Below are positions 1 through 6,183 of a stretch of DNA of 15,398 nt, piece by piece. The stretch covers positions 1-15,398 of the forward strand of contig DDPD01000005.1 in NCBI GenBank assembly GCA_002342025.1, in the 5' to 3' direction. Position 1 is the first letter of the stretch, and each line of letters begins with the position of its first letter. Below the pieces are notes generated by a model, which saw only the letters and a program-made list of their open reading frames with translations, was not told the DNA's origin and searched no databases. The translations under genes and the position numbers were made by a program. This DNA is from Moraxellaceae bacterium UBA2477 (lineage in GTDB: Bacteria; Pseudomonadota; Gammaproteobacteria; Pseudomonadales; Moraxellaceae).

Positions 1-1
1 C

Positions 2-802
2 GAACGCAAACTGGTGGAGCTGCGCTTTAGCGGCAAGCCCGACGCCGCCGCTGCCGACGTCTTAATCGACTTTGCTCAGCGCCCGCCAGAAGACACACTA
101 TTGCTCATCACACTGCCCAAACTCGATGCGGCAGCGCAGAAGTCGAAATGGTTTACGGCACTGGATAACCATGGCGTTCAAATCACCGTCTACCCCGTCG
201 ATGCCAGCGCCCTGCCCGTCTGGCTGAGCCAACGCGCACAAAGTTTGGGCCTGCGGCTACCGACCGAGGCCCTGCAATTACTCGCTGACCGCACCGAAGG
301 CAACTTGCTCGCCGCAGCGCAGGCCTTAGAAAAACTCCGCCTACTCAGCGATGGCAATGACATCAGTTTCGACACAGTAGCCAGCCTCGTGAGTGACAGC
401 ACGCGCTACTCGGTTTTTGATTTAGCCGATGCCGTCTTGGTGGGCGATGCCAGCCGAGCGGCACGACTGCTGCTCGGCTTAGAAAGTGAAGGTCAAGCCG
501 AGTCTGTTGTGCTGTGGGCCTTACAAAAAGACCTGCGTGCGCTCACCTTAGCGGCAGAGCAAATGAGCCAAAGTGGGCAGCAGGCACTGTCCTCACAGGC
601 GCTTAATCAACTAGGTTTTTGGGCCAAGCGCCAAGGTCCGGCACAGCAAGCGTTACGCCGCCTTTCGCTGATTCGACTGCAACGCCTGACCAGCGGCGTT
701 ATCGATGTGGACAAAGCCATCAAAGGGCAGTCGCCCGAACGCGCCTGGGACGCCCTGCTGCGCTTAACCATGGCCATGGCGGGCCGTCCTCTTTTTGTCT
801 GA
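2..802 (+). CDS. holA: DNA polymerase III subunit delta (5' end missing)
   Basis: Delta is the subunit of the clamp loader (gamma complex) that opens the beta sliding clamp ring on DNA. The reading frame is open from base 2, so the start lies outside the window. About 267 codons remain of a family length near 340, so the N-terminal 70-80 residues are missing. What remains fits HolA: an opening ELRF stretch, a DTLLLITLPKLD strand and a TEGNLLAAAQALEKLRLL helix characteristic of the family. It is followed by the SVFDLADAVLVGD segment and the alpha-helical C-terminal collar domain. The stop (TGA, 800-802) is 16 bases before the thioesterase start. In relatives holA follows leuS-lptE and lies close to nadD or proA, which agrees with this window, but here three other genes intervene. 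Identification is from family resemblance and context. Confidence 0.93.
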   Translation, partial: ERKLVELRFSGKPDAAAADVLIDFAQRPPEDTLLLITLPKLDAAAQKSKWFTALDNHGVQITVYPVDASALPVWLSQRAQSLGLRLPTEALQLLADRTEGNLLAAAQALEKLRLLSDGNDISFDTVASLVSDSTRYSVFDLADAVLVGDASRAARLLLGLESEGQAESVVLWALQKDLRALTLAAEQMSQSGQQALSSQALNQLGFWAKRQGPAQQALRRLSLIRLQRLTSGVIDVDKAIKGQSPERAWDALLRLTMAMAGRPLFV

Positions 803-818
803 CCTTCGGAGCTGCGCT

Positions 819-1619
819 ATGTCGTTCGCCTCACTTTTACAGCCCTTGCAGCAAAAAGCCGGCGGCCAACAAACCCTGATGATTCCTCCGAACTGGGGGC
901 AAGGTCGCGCGGCTTATGGCGGCTTAGTCGCCGCGTTTCTACAAAGCCACTTAGATGCCGAGCAAAGTGAAGGCCGCCCACTCAGAGCCGCCCAAATTGC
1001 CTTTGTTGGCCCTGCAACAGTCGGTGAAGCCCAGATCGAAAGCCAGCTATTACGCACCGGTAAATCGGCGCTGCAAGCCGACGCTCGATTGCTGCAAAAC
1101 GGTGCTGTGGTTGCGACGTTACAAGCGACGTATGGTGCAGACCGCAGCTCGCAGCTATCAGAGCCAGCCCCTCAACGGCCCAGCATGAAAGCGCCTGAAG
1201 ACTGCCCTGCGCTGCCTTACATAGCCGGCCTTATGCCAGAATTCACCCAGCATTTTGATATGCGTTGGAGCGAAGGTGGCCTGCCCTTTAGCGGACATGA
1301 AAGCGGCAACATGAAAGGCTGGATTCGTTTTCGAGAGGGCGAGGCCATTGATCTGAACCCCGCTTGGGTACTGGCCTTAGTGGATGCGTGGCCGCCTGCG
1401 GTAGTGGCTCGCTGCAGCGGACCCGCCAACCTCAGCACCATGACCTGGGCTGTCGGTTATCGTCCTATCAGAGAAACGATAGATGCGCAGGGCTGGTGGG
1501 CTTATCAGGCCGACACCATCAGTTGCGGTGAGGGCTATGCCCATATCCGCTCAACGCTGTGGTCGCCAGCCGGTGAGGTCGTGGCGCTTAGCCAGCAAAC
1601 GGTGGCGGTATTTTACTGA
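819..1619 (+). CDS. TesB-like acyl-CoA thioesterase (double hotdog)
   Basis: Predicted cytoplasmic thioesterase of 266 residues that would hydrolyse acyl-CoA; the acyl chain cannot be read from the sequence. The N-terminal hotdog half (about residues 15-107) contains the GRAAYGGLVAAF segment typical of the family. The C-terminal half (about 140-266) carries DAWPPAV (Asp189), STMTW (Thr206-Thr208 region) and SQQT (Gln259/Gln260). These resemble the Asp/Thr/Gln catalytic set of TesB. A TTG at 795 could extend the protein by 8 residues. The ATG at 819 is preferred because GGAG (808-811) sits 7 bases upstream. It follows holA by 16 bases and may be co-transcribed with it. Its 3' end overlaps the convergent gene by 32 bases. 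The family call is good; the physiological substrate is unknown. Confidence 0.85.
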   Translation: MSFASLLQPLQQKAGGQQTLMIPPNWGQGRAAYGGLVAAFLQSHLDAEQSEGRPLRAAQIAFVGPATVGEAQIESQLLRTGKSALQADARLLQNGAVVATLQATYGADRSSQLSEPAPQRPSMKAPEDCPALPYIAGLMPEFTQHFDMRWSEGGLPFSGHESGNMKGWIRFREGEAIDLNPAWVLALVDAWPPAVVARCSGPANLSTMTWAVGYRPIRETIDAQGWWAYQADTISCGEGYAHIRSTLWSPAGEVVALSQQTVAVFY

Positions 1620-2097
1620 GCGGCTCTTCGCTCAGGTTACGCGTTAATAAGCGCTTCAAATACTCCACAAACTCCGGGTCTTCGCCACGGAGCAAATCGG
1701 GCAGCGCCTGCCGAAAGTCTGGGCGTATGCACCATTCCTGCAAATAGTCTTCCCACGACGACCATCGCCGCTGCTGTTTCGCCGCCATGTCATCTTCGTA
1801 TAAGAGTAAGTAGGCACGTTCAAACAGCGACACCAACATGGTGAAGATGATGCGCTTACGCTCAAGCTGCTCCTCATCCAAGCCTTCTGCCTGTTGCAGG
1901 GAGAATAATTTGAGATCGGGATTTTCCAGCGCGATTTTCAGGAAATCTTGGTAGTTGTCGGACAGTAATTGGAAGACCTCTTCCTCTTCGTTTTCCCGCT
2001 CCTTGCGCTGCTCATACAAGAACACGGCTATCGCCAAGGGCAAACCCACCACGGTCACCACATAGCTCAGTAATTCCCACACCTCTAGGGCCGACAT
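1588..2097 (-). CDS. Conserved hypothetical single-pass membrane protein
   Basis: Function not recognised. The 169-residue product has one hydrophobic segment near the N terminus (about residues 8-28). A strongly charged EQRKERENEEEEV stretch follows, then a mostly helical soluble part with many Leu, Glu and Trp residues. The positive charge directly after the membrane segment suggests the C-terminal part faces the cytoplasm. There is no enzyme motif, and the only cysteine lies in the TWxxY-like tail. A GTG at 2100 could add one residue. The ATG at 2097 is preferred because it forms a TGATG overlap with the upstream lipoprotein stop and has GGAG (2109-2106) 8 bases ahead. The pairing suggests translational coupling and a shared role with the lipoprotein. 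The 3' end overlaps the thioesterase gene tail to tail. Confidence 0.75.
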   Translation of the reverse strand: MSALEVWELLSYVVTVVGLPLAIAVFLYEQRKERENEEEEVFQLLSDNYQDFLKIALENPDLKLFSLQQAEGLDEEQLERKRIIFTMLVSLFERAYLLLYEDDMAAKQQRRWSSWEDYLQEWCIRPDFRQALPDLLRGEDPEFVEYLKRLLTRNLSEEPLSKIPPPFAG

Positions 2098-3209
2098 CAC
2101 ATCATCTCCGTGGCAACAAACCGAGCCAAAACCTGATCGCCCTGCAACAACTCTAGTTGATGACCGACTTGGCGATACTGTTTGGACTCACGCAACACAT
2201 CCATCAGGGCGCGCTCCTGCTGCGCCATGGCATCACGACAATACGCTCGTGTGCTGCTCATTCGGCTCAAACTGAGCTTGTTATCACTAAGCTGCCAAGT
2301 GCCCTGCAAACGATTGCAGCCGGTGGTGCCCGTCAAGCGCCCCCCTTTGCGCAGGCGAATATGCGCAGCCTGACCCAGCACGGCTTCTTGAGCAGCAACT
2401 CCTTTAATGCTGCTCAGGCGCCAGACGGTTTCTTGTAGCGGTTGTGCCGGCGCAATCGGCCCCTGAGCACAGGTTTCATTAGGCCAAAAACGCTCAAACT
2501 CAATAATATTCAATGCGCGTTTATCCGAAGGCGACTTCGCCTTTGGTTCTTGCCAATTAGCCTTGAGCGCGGCCAATACAGGCCCACGTGCGCGGCGGTC
2601 AGCCGGAATGGTTTGAATATGCTGTAGCATCTTGGCCGCAGCGGGCGTATCCACTAGCGGCATCACTTGCGCACTCAGGCATTCAGTGACCATAGCTTTT
2701 GCGCCAGGGTAGGTCGGCTCAGAATACAGGGCTAACATGCGCATAGCGTCACTAATCAAATCGGGCTTGGGCTGGCGCTTCAGCACGTATTCACGAATCG
2801 AGACGATGTCATTGCCTTGCTCATCAAGCATGACTAAATCGCCGTGCGGCAGGAGCCGAAACTGTCGCTGGCTAGCGCCTTTTAAGAGCAGCCGACGCGC
2901 ATCGCCCAGCGTTGCTGACCAGCGCCCAACATCGTAGAAGCGCTCCTCGGCACCGCCCTTGCCTGCCACGTATGACTCGCGCAGGCGAAACAACCCATCC
3001 GGAAATAGCGTGACCGCAAGCCAACGCTCACTGCAACCCGGACAAGACACTTCCCCCACCCAGGTTTGCACGTGCTCCGAGCGTAAATTCTTGCCGCCCC
3101 CACCGCTCTGTAAGGCACAACCTGAAATCCCCATCACCAGCCATGCCAATACCGCCCAATAACGGAGGCTAAGTAATCGCTTTGGGAAACTGAATGTGGC
3201 TGGCTTCAT
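2097..3209 (-). CDS. Lipoprotein with NlpE-like and META (HslJ-like) domains
   Basis: Predicted envelope lipoprotein of 370 residues. The signal peptide has basic residues (Lys10, Arg11, Arg16), a hydrophobic core and a lipobox ending ISG-Cys31. Alanine after the cysteine gives no Lol-avoidance signal, so outer-membrane sorting is likely. Residues about 47-143 resemble the NlpE N-terminal fold: a CPGC motif (Cys56, Cys59), then a DGLFRLRESY strand, a GRW turn and a LVMLDEQGN strand. The middle part (about 150-250) is unassigned. Residues about 258-366 match the META/DUF306 domain: TVWRLSS, GTTGCNRLQGTW (294-305) and SSTRAYC (318-324). NlpE senses envelope or copper stress, and HslJ is linked to novobiocin resistance; any such role here is inference. 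No strong ribosome binding site precedes the ATG. It is divergent from proA and coupled to the next gene. Confidence 0.85.
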   Translation of the reverse strand: MKPATFSFPKRLLSLRYWAVLAWLVMGISGCALQSGGGGKNLRSEHVQTWVGEVSCPGCSERWLAVTLFPDGLFRLRESYVAGKGGAEERFYDVGRWSATLGDARRLLLKGASQRQFRLLPHGDLVMLDEQGNDIVSIREYVLKRQPKPDLISDAMRMLALYSEPTYPGAKAMVTECLSAQVMPLVDTPAAAKMLQHIQTIPADRRARGPVLAALKANWQEPKAKSPSDKRALNIIEFERFWPNETCAQGPIAPAQPLQETVWRLSSIKGVAAQEAVLGQAAHIRLRKGGRLTGTTGCNRLQGTWQLSDNKLSLSRMSSTRAYCRDAMAQQERALMDVLRESKQYRQVGHQLELLQGDQVLARFVATEMM

Positions 3210-3272
3210 GGCTGCTAGGCGATAGCGTTCGCTCTTGTCGGTTTATCGTGTTGTTCTTGCGTTAAAGCTGTC

Positions 3273-3283
3273 ATGCACTGCAT
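3273..3283. repeat. 11-base palindrome in the divergent intergenic region
   Basis: ATGCA-C-TGCAT is a perfect inverted repeat with a single central base. A further ATGCA lies at 3308-3312. It sits between the lipoprotein gene and proA, about 50 bases upstream of the proA -10 box. It could be a regulator site, but no known operator was recognised. Confidence 0.35.
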
Positions 3284-3313
3284 ACACTGTAAAGTAATGT
3301 TCTGTAAATGCAC

Positions 3314-3341
3314 GCGACAGCACGGACAGGCTCGCTATAAT
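3314..3341 (+). promoter_or_regulatory. Probable sigma70 promoter for proA
   Basis: A perfect TATAAT -10 box lies at 3336-3341. GCGACA at 3314-3319 matches four of six -35 positions with a 16-base spacer. Transcription would start near 3348, giving a leader of about 24 bases before the proA ATG at 3372. The position in the divergent intergenic gap supports it. It may drive the long downstream run of co-directional genes. Confidence 0.65.
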
Positions 3342-3371
3342 CTGACCTTAACTAATTTCGGAACCACTGGC

Positions 3372-4628
3372 ATGGATATTGTTGCCTATATGCGCAGCCT
3401 CGGTGCTGCCGCCCGCCAGGCCTCGCGCGTCATCGCTCGCGCCAATACGGGCACTAAGAATGCGGCACTGCAGGCCATTCACGACGAACTGCAGCGCGAA
3501 CGTGCCAGTGTGCTCGCCGCCAATGAACGTGATGTGACAGCCGGTAAGGCCAGCGGCCTCGATGCCGCCCTGCTCGACCGTCTCTCACTCGACGATGCCC
3601 GCTTCGACGGCATGCTCGAAGGCCTGCGCCAGGTTATCGCCCTGGCCGATCCCATCGGCGAGATGACCGACTTCACCTATCGCCCCTCCGGCATCCAGCT
3701 CGGCAAGATGCGCGTGCCGCTCGGCGTCATCGGCATCATTTATGAATCGCGCCCTAACGTGACGCTGGAAGCCGCGTCGCTATGCCTGAAGTCTGGCAAC
3801 GCCACCATCCTTCGTGGCGGTAGCGAAGCGCTGCAAAGCAATAACGCCATCGCCGCCTGCATTCAGCGCGGCCTCGAAGCGGTGGGCATGCCGCGCGCCA
3901 TCGTGCAGGTCGTAGAAACCGCCGATCGCGCCGCCGTCGGCCAGCTCATCACGCTGCCAGAATTTGTTGATGTCATCGTTCCCCGTGGCGGCAAAGGCTT
4001 GATCGAGCGCGTCTCGCGTGAAGCCCGTGTGCCGGTGATCAAGCACCTCGACGGCAACTGCCATGTCTTCCTCGATCGCGACGCTGATCCGGTCAAGGCC
4101 GAGCGCATCGCCATCAACGCCAAGACTCACCGCTACGGCGTCTGCAACGCCATGGAAACGCTGCTGGTGGATGCCCCCGTGGCGGCAGCGCTGCTGCCCG
4201 GCCTCGCGGCGGCTTATCGTGCCAAGGGCGTAGAACTGCGCGGCTGTACACAGACCCTGGCGATCATTGGCGATGGCATCGCGGCCAGCGAAGACGACTG
4301 GTACACCGAATACCTGGCGCCCGTACTGGCGATCAAGATCGTTGACGGCGTCGATGCCGCCATCGCGCACATCAACCAGTACGGCTCGCACCACACCGAT
4401 GCCATCGTTACCGAAAACTATACCCGGGCACGCCAGTTCCTCGCCGAAGTCGACTCCAGCTCCGTCATGGTCAACGCCTCCACGCGTTTTGCCGATGGCT
4501 TCGAGTATGGCCTCGGCGCCGAAATCGGCATTTCTACCGACAAAATTCATGCGCGTGGCCCGGTCGGCCTGGAAGGCCTGACCTCGCAAAAATGGATTGT
4601 CTTTGGCGATGGCCAGATTCGTGGCTGA
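3372..4628 (+). CDS. proA: Glutamate-5-semialdehyde dehydrogenase (gamma-glutamyl phosphate reductase)
   Basis: Second step of proline synthesis: NADPH-dependent reduction of gamma-glutamyl phosphate to glutamate-5-semialdehyde in the cytoplasm. The product is 418 residues, against 417 in E. coli. Aldehyde-dehydrogenase-fold features are present: PLGVIGIIYESRPNV (116-130), SGNATILRGG (141-150) and the catalytic Cys258 in GVCNAMETLLV. The ProA signature at about 324-346 (VDGVDAAIAHINQYGSHHTD) fits the PROSITE pattern. An upstream in-frame ATG at 3273 is rejected because the family N terminus begins at 3372 and the promoter's -10 box lies between the two. Leucine is written mostly as CTG/CTC here, with almost no TTA, unlike holA and the thioesterase gene. 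It heads the proA-nadD-rsfS-rlmH run. proB is not in the window. Confidence 0.98.
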   Translation: MDIVAYMRSLGAAARQASRVIARANTGTKNAALQAIHDELQRERASVLAANERDVTAGKASGLDAALLDRLSLDDARFDGMLEGLRQVIALADPIGEMTDFTYRPSGIQLGKMRVPLGVIGIIYESRPNVTLEAASLCLKSGNATILRGGSEALQSNNAIAACIQRGLEAVGMPRAIVQVVETADRAAVGQLITLPEFVDVIVPRGGKGLIERVSREARVPVIKHLDGNCHVFLDRDADPVKAERIAINAKTHRYGVCNAMETLLVDAPVAAALLPGLAAAYRAKGVELRGCTQTLAIIGDGIAASEDDWYTEYLAPVLAIKIVDGVDAAIAHINQYGSHHTDAIVTENYTRARQFLAEVDSSSVMVNASTRFADGFEYGLGAEIGISTDKIHARGPVGLEGLTSQKWIVFGDGQIRG

Positions 4629-4655
4629 TACCGCTGCTCTGCTCGCTGGGCGCGC

Positions 4656-5315
4656 ATGATCCTGCTCTACGGCGGCTCCTTCGACCCGGTCCATCGCGGC
4701 CATGTCGATACCGCCCGAGCGGCAGCCGCCGCGGTACACGCCTCGTCCGTGGTTTGGATACCCGCCGCGCTATCGCCGCTAAAAGTGGGCAGCGTGGCCT
4801 CTGGCGAGCAGCGCCGCGACATGCTGCAACAGATGCTAGCCGAGACTGCCGAGCCTCACTGGCAGCTCGATGACAGCGAACTGCAGTCAGCCCCGCCCTC
4901 CTACACCATCCACACGCTGCAACGCTGGCGCGCCCACGTCGGCCCGACACTGCCGCTGGCTTTCCTGATGGGGCGCGATAGCCTGCTGCAGCTACCGCGC
5001 TGGAAGGATTGGCAAAAACTCACGGATTACGCCCATCTGCTCATTGCCCGTCGACCCGACTGCGATGCACCACTCCCTGAGCCCTTGAAAATTTGGTTGG
5101 AAAATCGACAACTTAGCGACCCTAAGCTGCTACAATCGCGACCCTTCGGCAGCCTCGTGCTGCTTGATACTCCGCTGCGACCCATTTCCAGCACCGACCT
5201 GCGCGCATCCTTGGCTGACCAACGGCAGACCGAAGACTGGCTGATGCCCGGCGTGCGGGACTATATTGATCAACACGGCCTGTACCGTGAACCGGAGAAC
5301 CCGGCATCCTCATGA
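4656..5315 (+). CDS. nadD: Nicotinate-nucleotide adenylyltransferase
   Basis: Transfers AMP from ATP to nicotinate mononucleotide, giving deamido-NAD on the way to NAD. The product is 219 residues, within the family range. The nucleotidyltransferase motifs are clear: GGSFDPVHRGH at 6-16, which includes the (H/T)xGH signature at 13-16, and ISSTDLR at 177-183. The middle carries FLMGRDSLLQLPRWKDW (103-119), typical of bacterial NadD. The ATG at 4656 is the first start in frame and leads straight into the first beta strand. No strong ribosome binding site precedes it, so translation may depend on proA, which ends 27 bases upstream. It overlaps rsfS by 4 bases. Confidence 0.97.
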   Translation: MILLYGGSFDPVHRGHVDTARAAAAAVHASSVVWIPAALSPLKVGSVASGEQRRDMLQQMLAETAEPHWQLDDSELQSAPPSYTIHTLQRWRAHVGPTLPLAFLMGRDSLLQLPRWKDWQKLTDYAHLLIARRPDCDAPLPEPLKIWLENRQLSDPKLLQSRPFGSLVLLDTPLRPISSTDLRASLADQRQTEDWLMPGVRDYIDQHGLYREPENPASS

Positions 5316-5683
5316 ATGCTCTCGACAAAGATACGCAACACCTCTACGAAGCCGCGTTCAACGCGCTGGCCGACCTCAAAGCACAAAACGTGGTGACACT
5401 CGACGTGCGCCCGCTGACCAGCATGACTGACATCATGATCATTGCCAGCGGCACGTCCACGCGCCATGTCAAAGCACTGGCCGATGAAGTGCAAGTGAAG
5501 GCGAAAGCAGCTGGCTTTATGCCCGTAGGCATGGAAGGCGAGAAAGAAGGCGAATGGGTGCTGATCGACCTCGCCGGCGTGATTGTTCACGTCATGCTGC
5601 CCGCGACTCGCGCGCTCTATGATCTAGAACGCTTATGGGGCTCCCAAGGCGCTCGCTCGGCACCGGACTTTTCCGCGGAATAA
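5312..5683 (+). CDS. rsfS: Ribosomal silencing factor RsfS (Iojap family)
   Basis: Binds ribosomal protein uL14 on the large subunit and blocks joining of the subunits, lowering translation in stationary phase or starvation. The product is 123 residues. It has the family core: DVRPLTSMTDIMIIASGTSTRHVKALAD, then GxEGEKEGEWVLIDLAGVIVHVMLPATRALYDLERLWG. Its ATG overlaps the nadD stop (ATGA, 5312-5315). GGAG at 5294-5297 is rather far upstream (14 bases), so coupling to nadD is likely. Its stop shares one base with the rlmH start. The order nadD-rsfS-rlmH-mrdA is conserved in E. coli and Pseudomonas. Confidence 0.96.
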   Translation: MNALDKDTQHLYEAAFNALADLKAQNVVTLDVRPLTSMTDIMIIASGTSTRHVKALADEVQVKAKAAGFMPVGMEGEKEGEWVLIDLAGVIVHVMLPATRALYDLERLWGSQGARSAPDFSAE

Positions 5684-6150
5684 TGAAGATTCGACTGATC
5701 GCCGTCGGCACGAAAATGCCCGACTGGATCAATACCGGTTTTGACGATTACGCCAAGCGCCTCACCGACGATGTGCGCCTCGAAGTCGTGGAAATTCCGG
5801 CCGGTAAGCGCGGCAAAAACGCGGACATTATCCGGCTCACCGAGAAAGAAGGTGAGGCTCAGCTAGCCGCCATCGGGAGCAATGACCGCGTCATTGCACT
5901 AGAGGTTGGCGGCAAAGCGCTGAGCACGGAAGAATTATCTAAAATGCTCGGCATTTGGCTGCAGGAAGGTCGTAATATCAGCCTGCTGATAGGTGGGCCT
6001 GAAGGCCTGTCTCCAGCCGCCAGTGCCCGTGCTGATCAGCAGTGGTCTCTGTCGCGCCTAACCTTGCCGCACCCCTTAGTGCGTGTACTGCTGGCTGAGC
6101 AGTTGTATCGGGCCTGGACACTGTTAAAAGGTCACCCTTACCACCGTTAG
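5683..6150 (+). CDS. rlmH: 23S rRNA (pseudouridine-1915-N3)-methyltransferase
   Basis: SPOUT-family methyltransferase that uses S-adenosylmethionine to methylate pseudouridine 1915 in helix 69 of 23S rRNA on the assembled ribosome. The product is 155 residues, the same length as E. coli RlmH. It starts MKIRLIAVGTKMPDW, has the SAM-binding knot segment LLIGGPEGLS (101-110) and ends in the family tail LYRAWTLLKGHPYHR. The ATG overlaps the rsfS stop in a TAATG arrangement. A longer in-frame start at 5635 lies inside rsfS and is not needed. Confidence 0.97.
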   Translation: MKIRLIAVGTKMPDWINTGFDDYAKRLTDDVRLEVVEIPAGKRGKNADIIRLTEKEGEAQLAAIGSNDRVIALEVGGKALSTEELSKMLGIWLQEGRNISLLIGGPEGLSPAASARADQQWSLSRLTLPHPLVRVLLAEQLYRAWTLLKGHPYHR

Positions 6151-6160
6151 TTATTGGCAC

Positions 6161-6174
6161 TGGCCACTGGGCCA
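6161..6174 (+). other. Small hairpin upstream of mrdA start
   Basis: TGGCC (6161-6165) and GGCCA (6170-6174) form a 5-base-pair stem with a 4-base loop, 9 bases before the mrdA ATG. ACTGG occurs three times in this short gap. There is no T-tract, so it is not a terminator. It lies where a ribosome binding site would be expected. Confidence 0.35.
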
Positions 6175-6183
6175 ACTGGCACT

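Noticed and set aside
3273..3371. N-terminal extension of ProA by 33 residues (Cys-rich)
   Set aside because: The TATAAT promoter box falls inside it, and ProA homologues start at the position encoded from 3372.
3780..4739. Long open frame (319 codons) on the minus strand across proA and the start of nadD
   Set aside because: It mirrors the codon structure of the well-supported proA gene in a GC-rich region. The protein is Ala/Gly/Asp-rich without a family motif, and no ribosome binding site was seen.
4534..4950. Minus-strand frame of 138 codons over the proA-nadD junction
   Set aside because: Arg-rich, low-complexity translation typical of a wrong-frame reading; nadD motifs on the plus strand explain the region.
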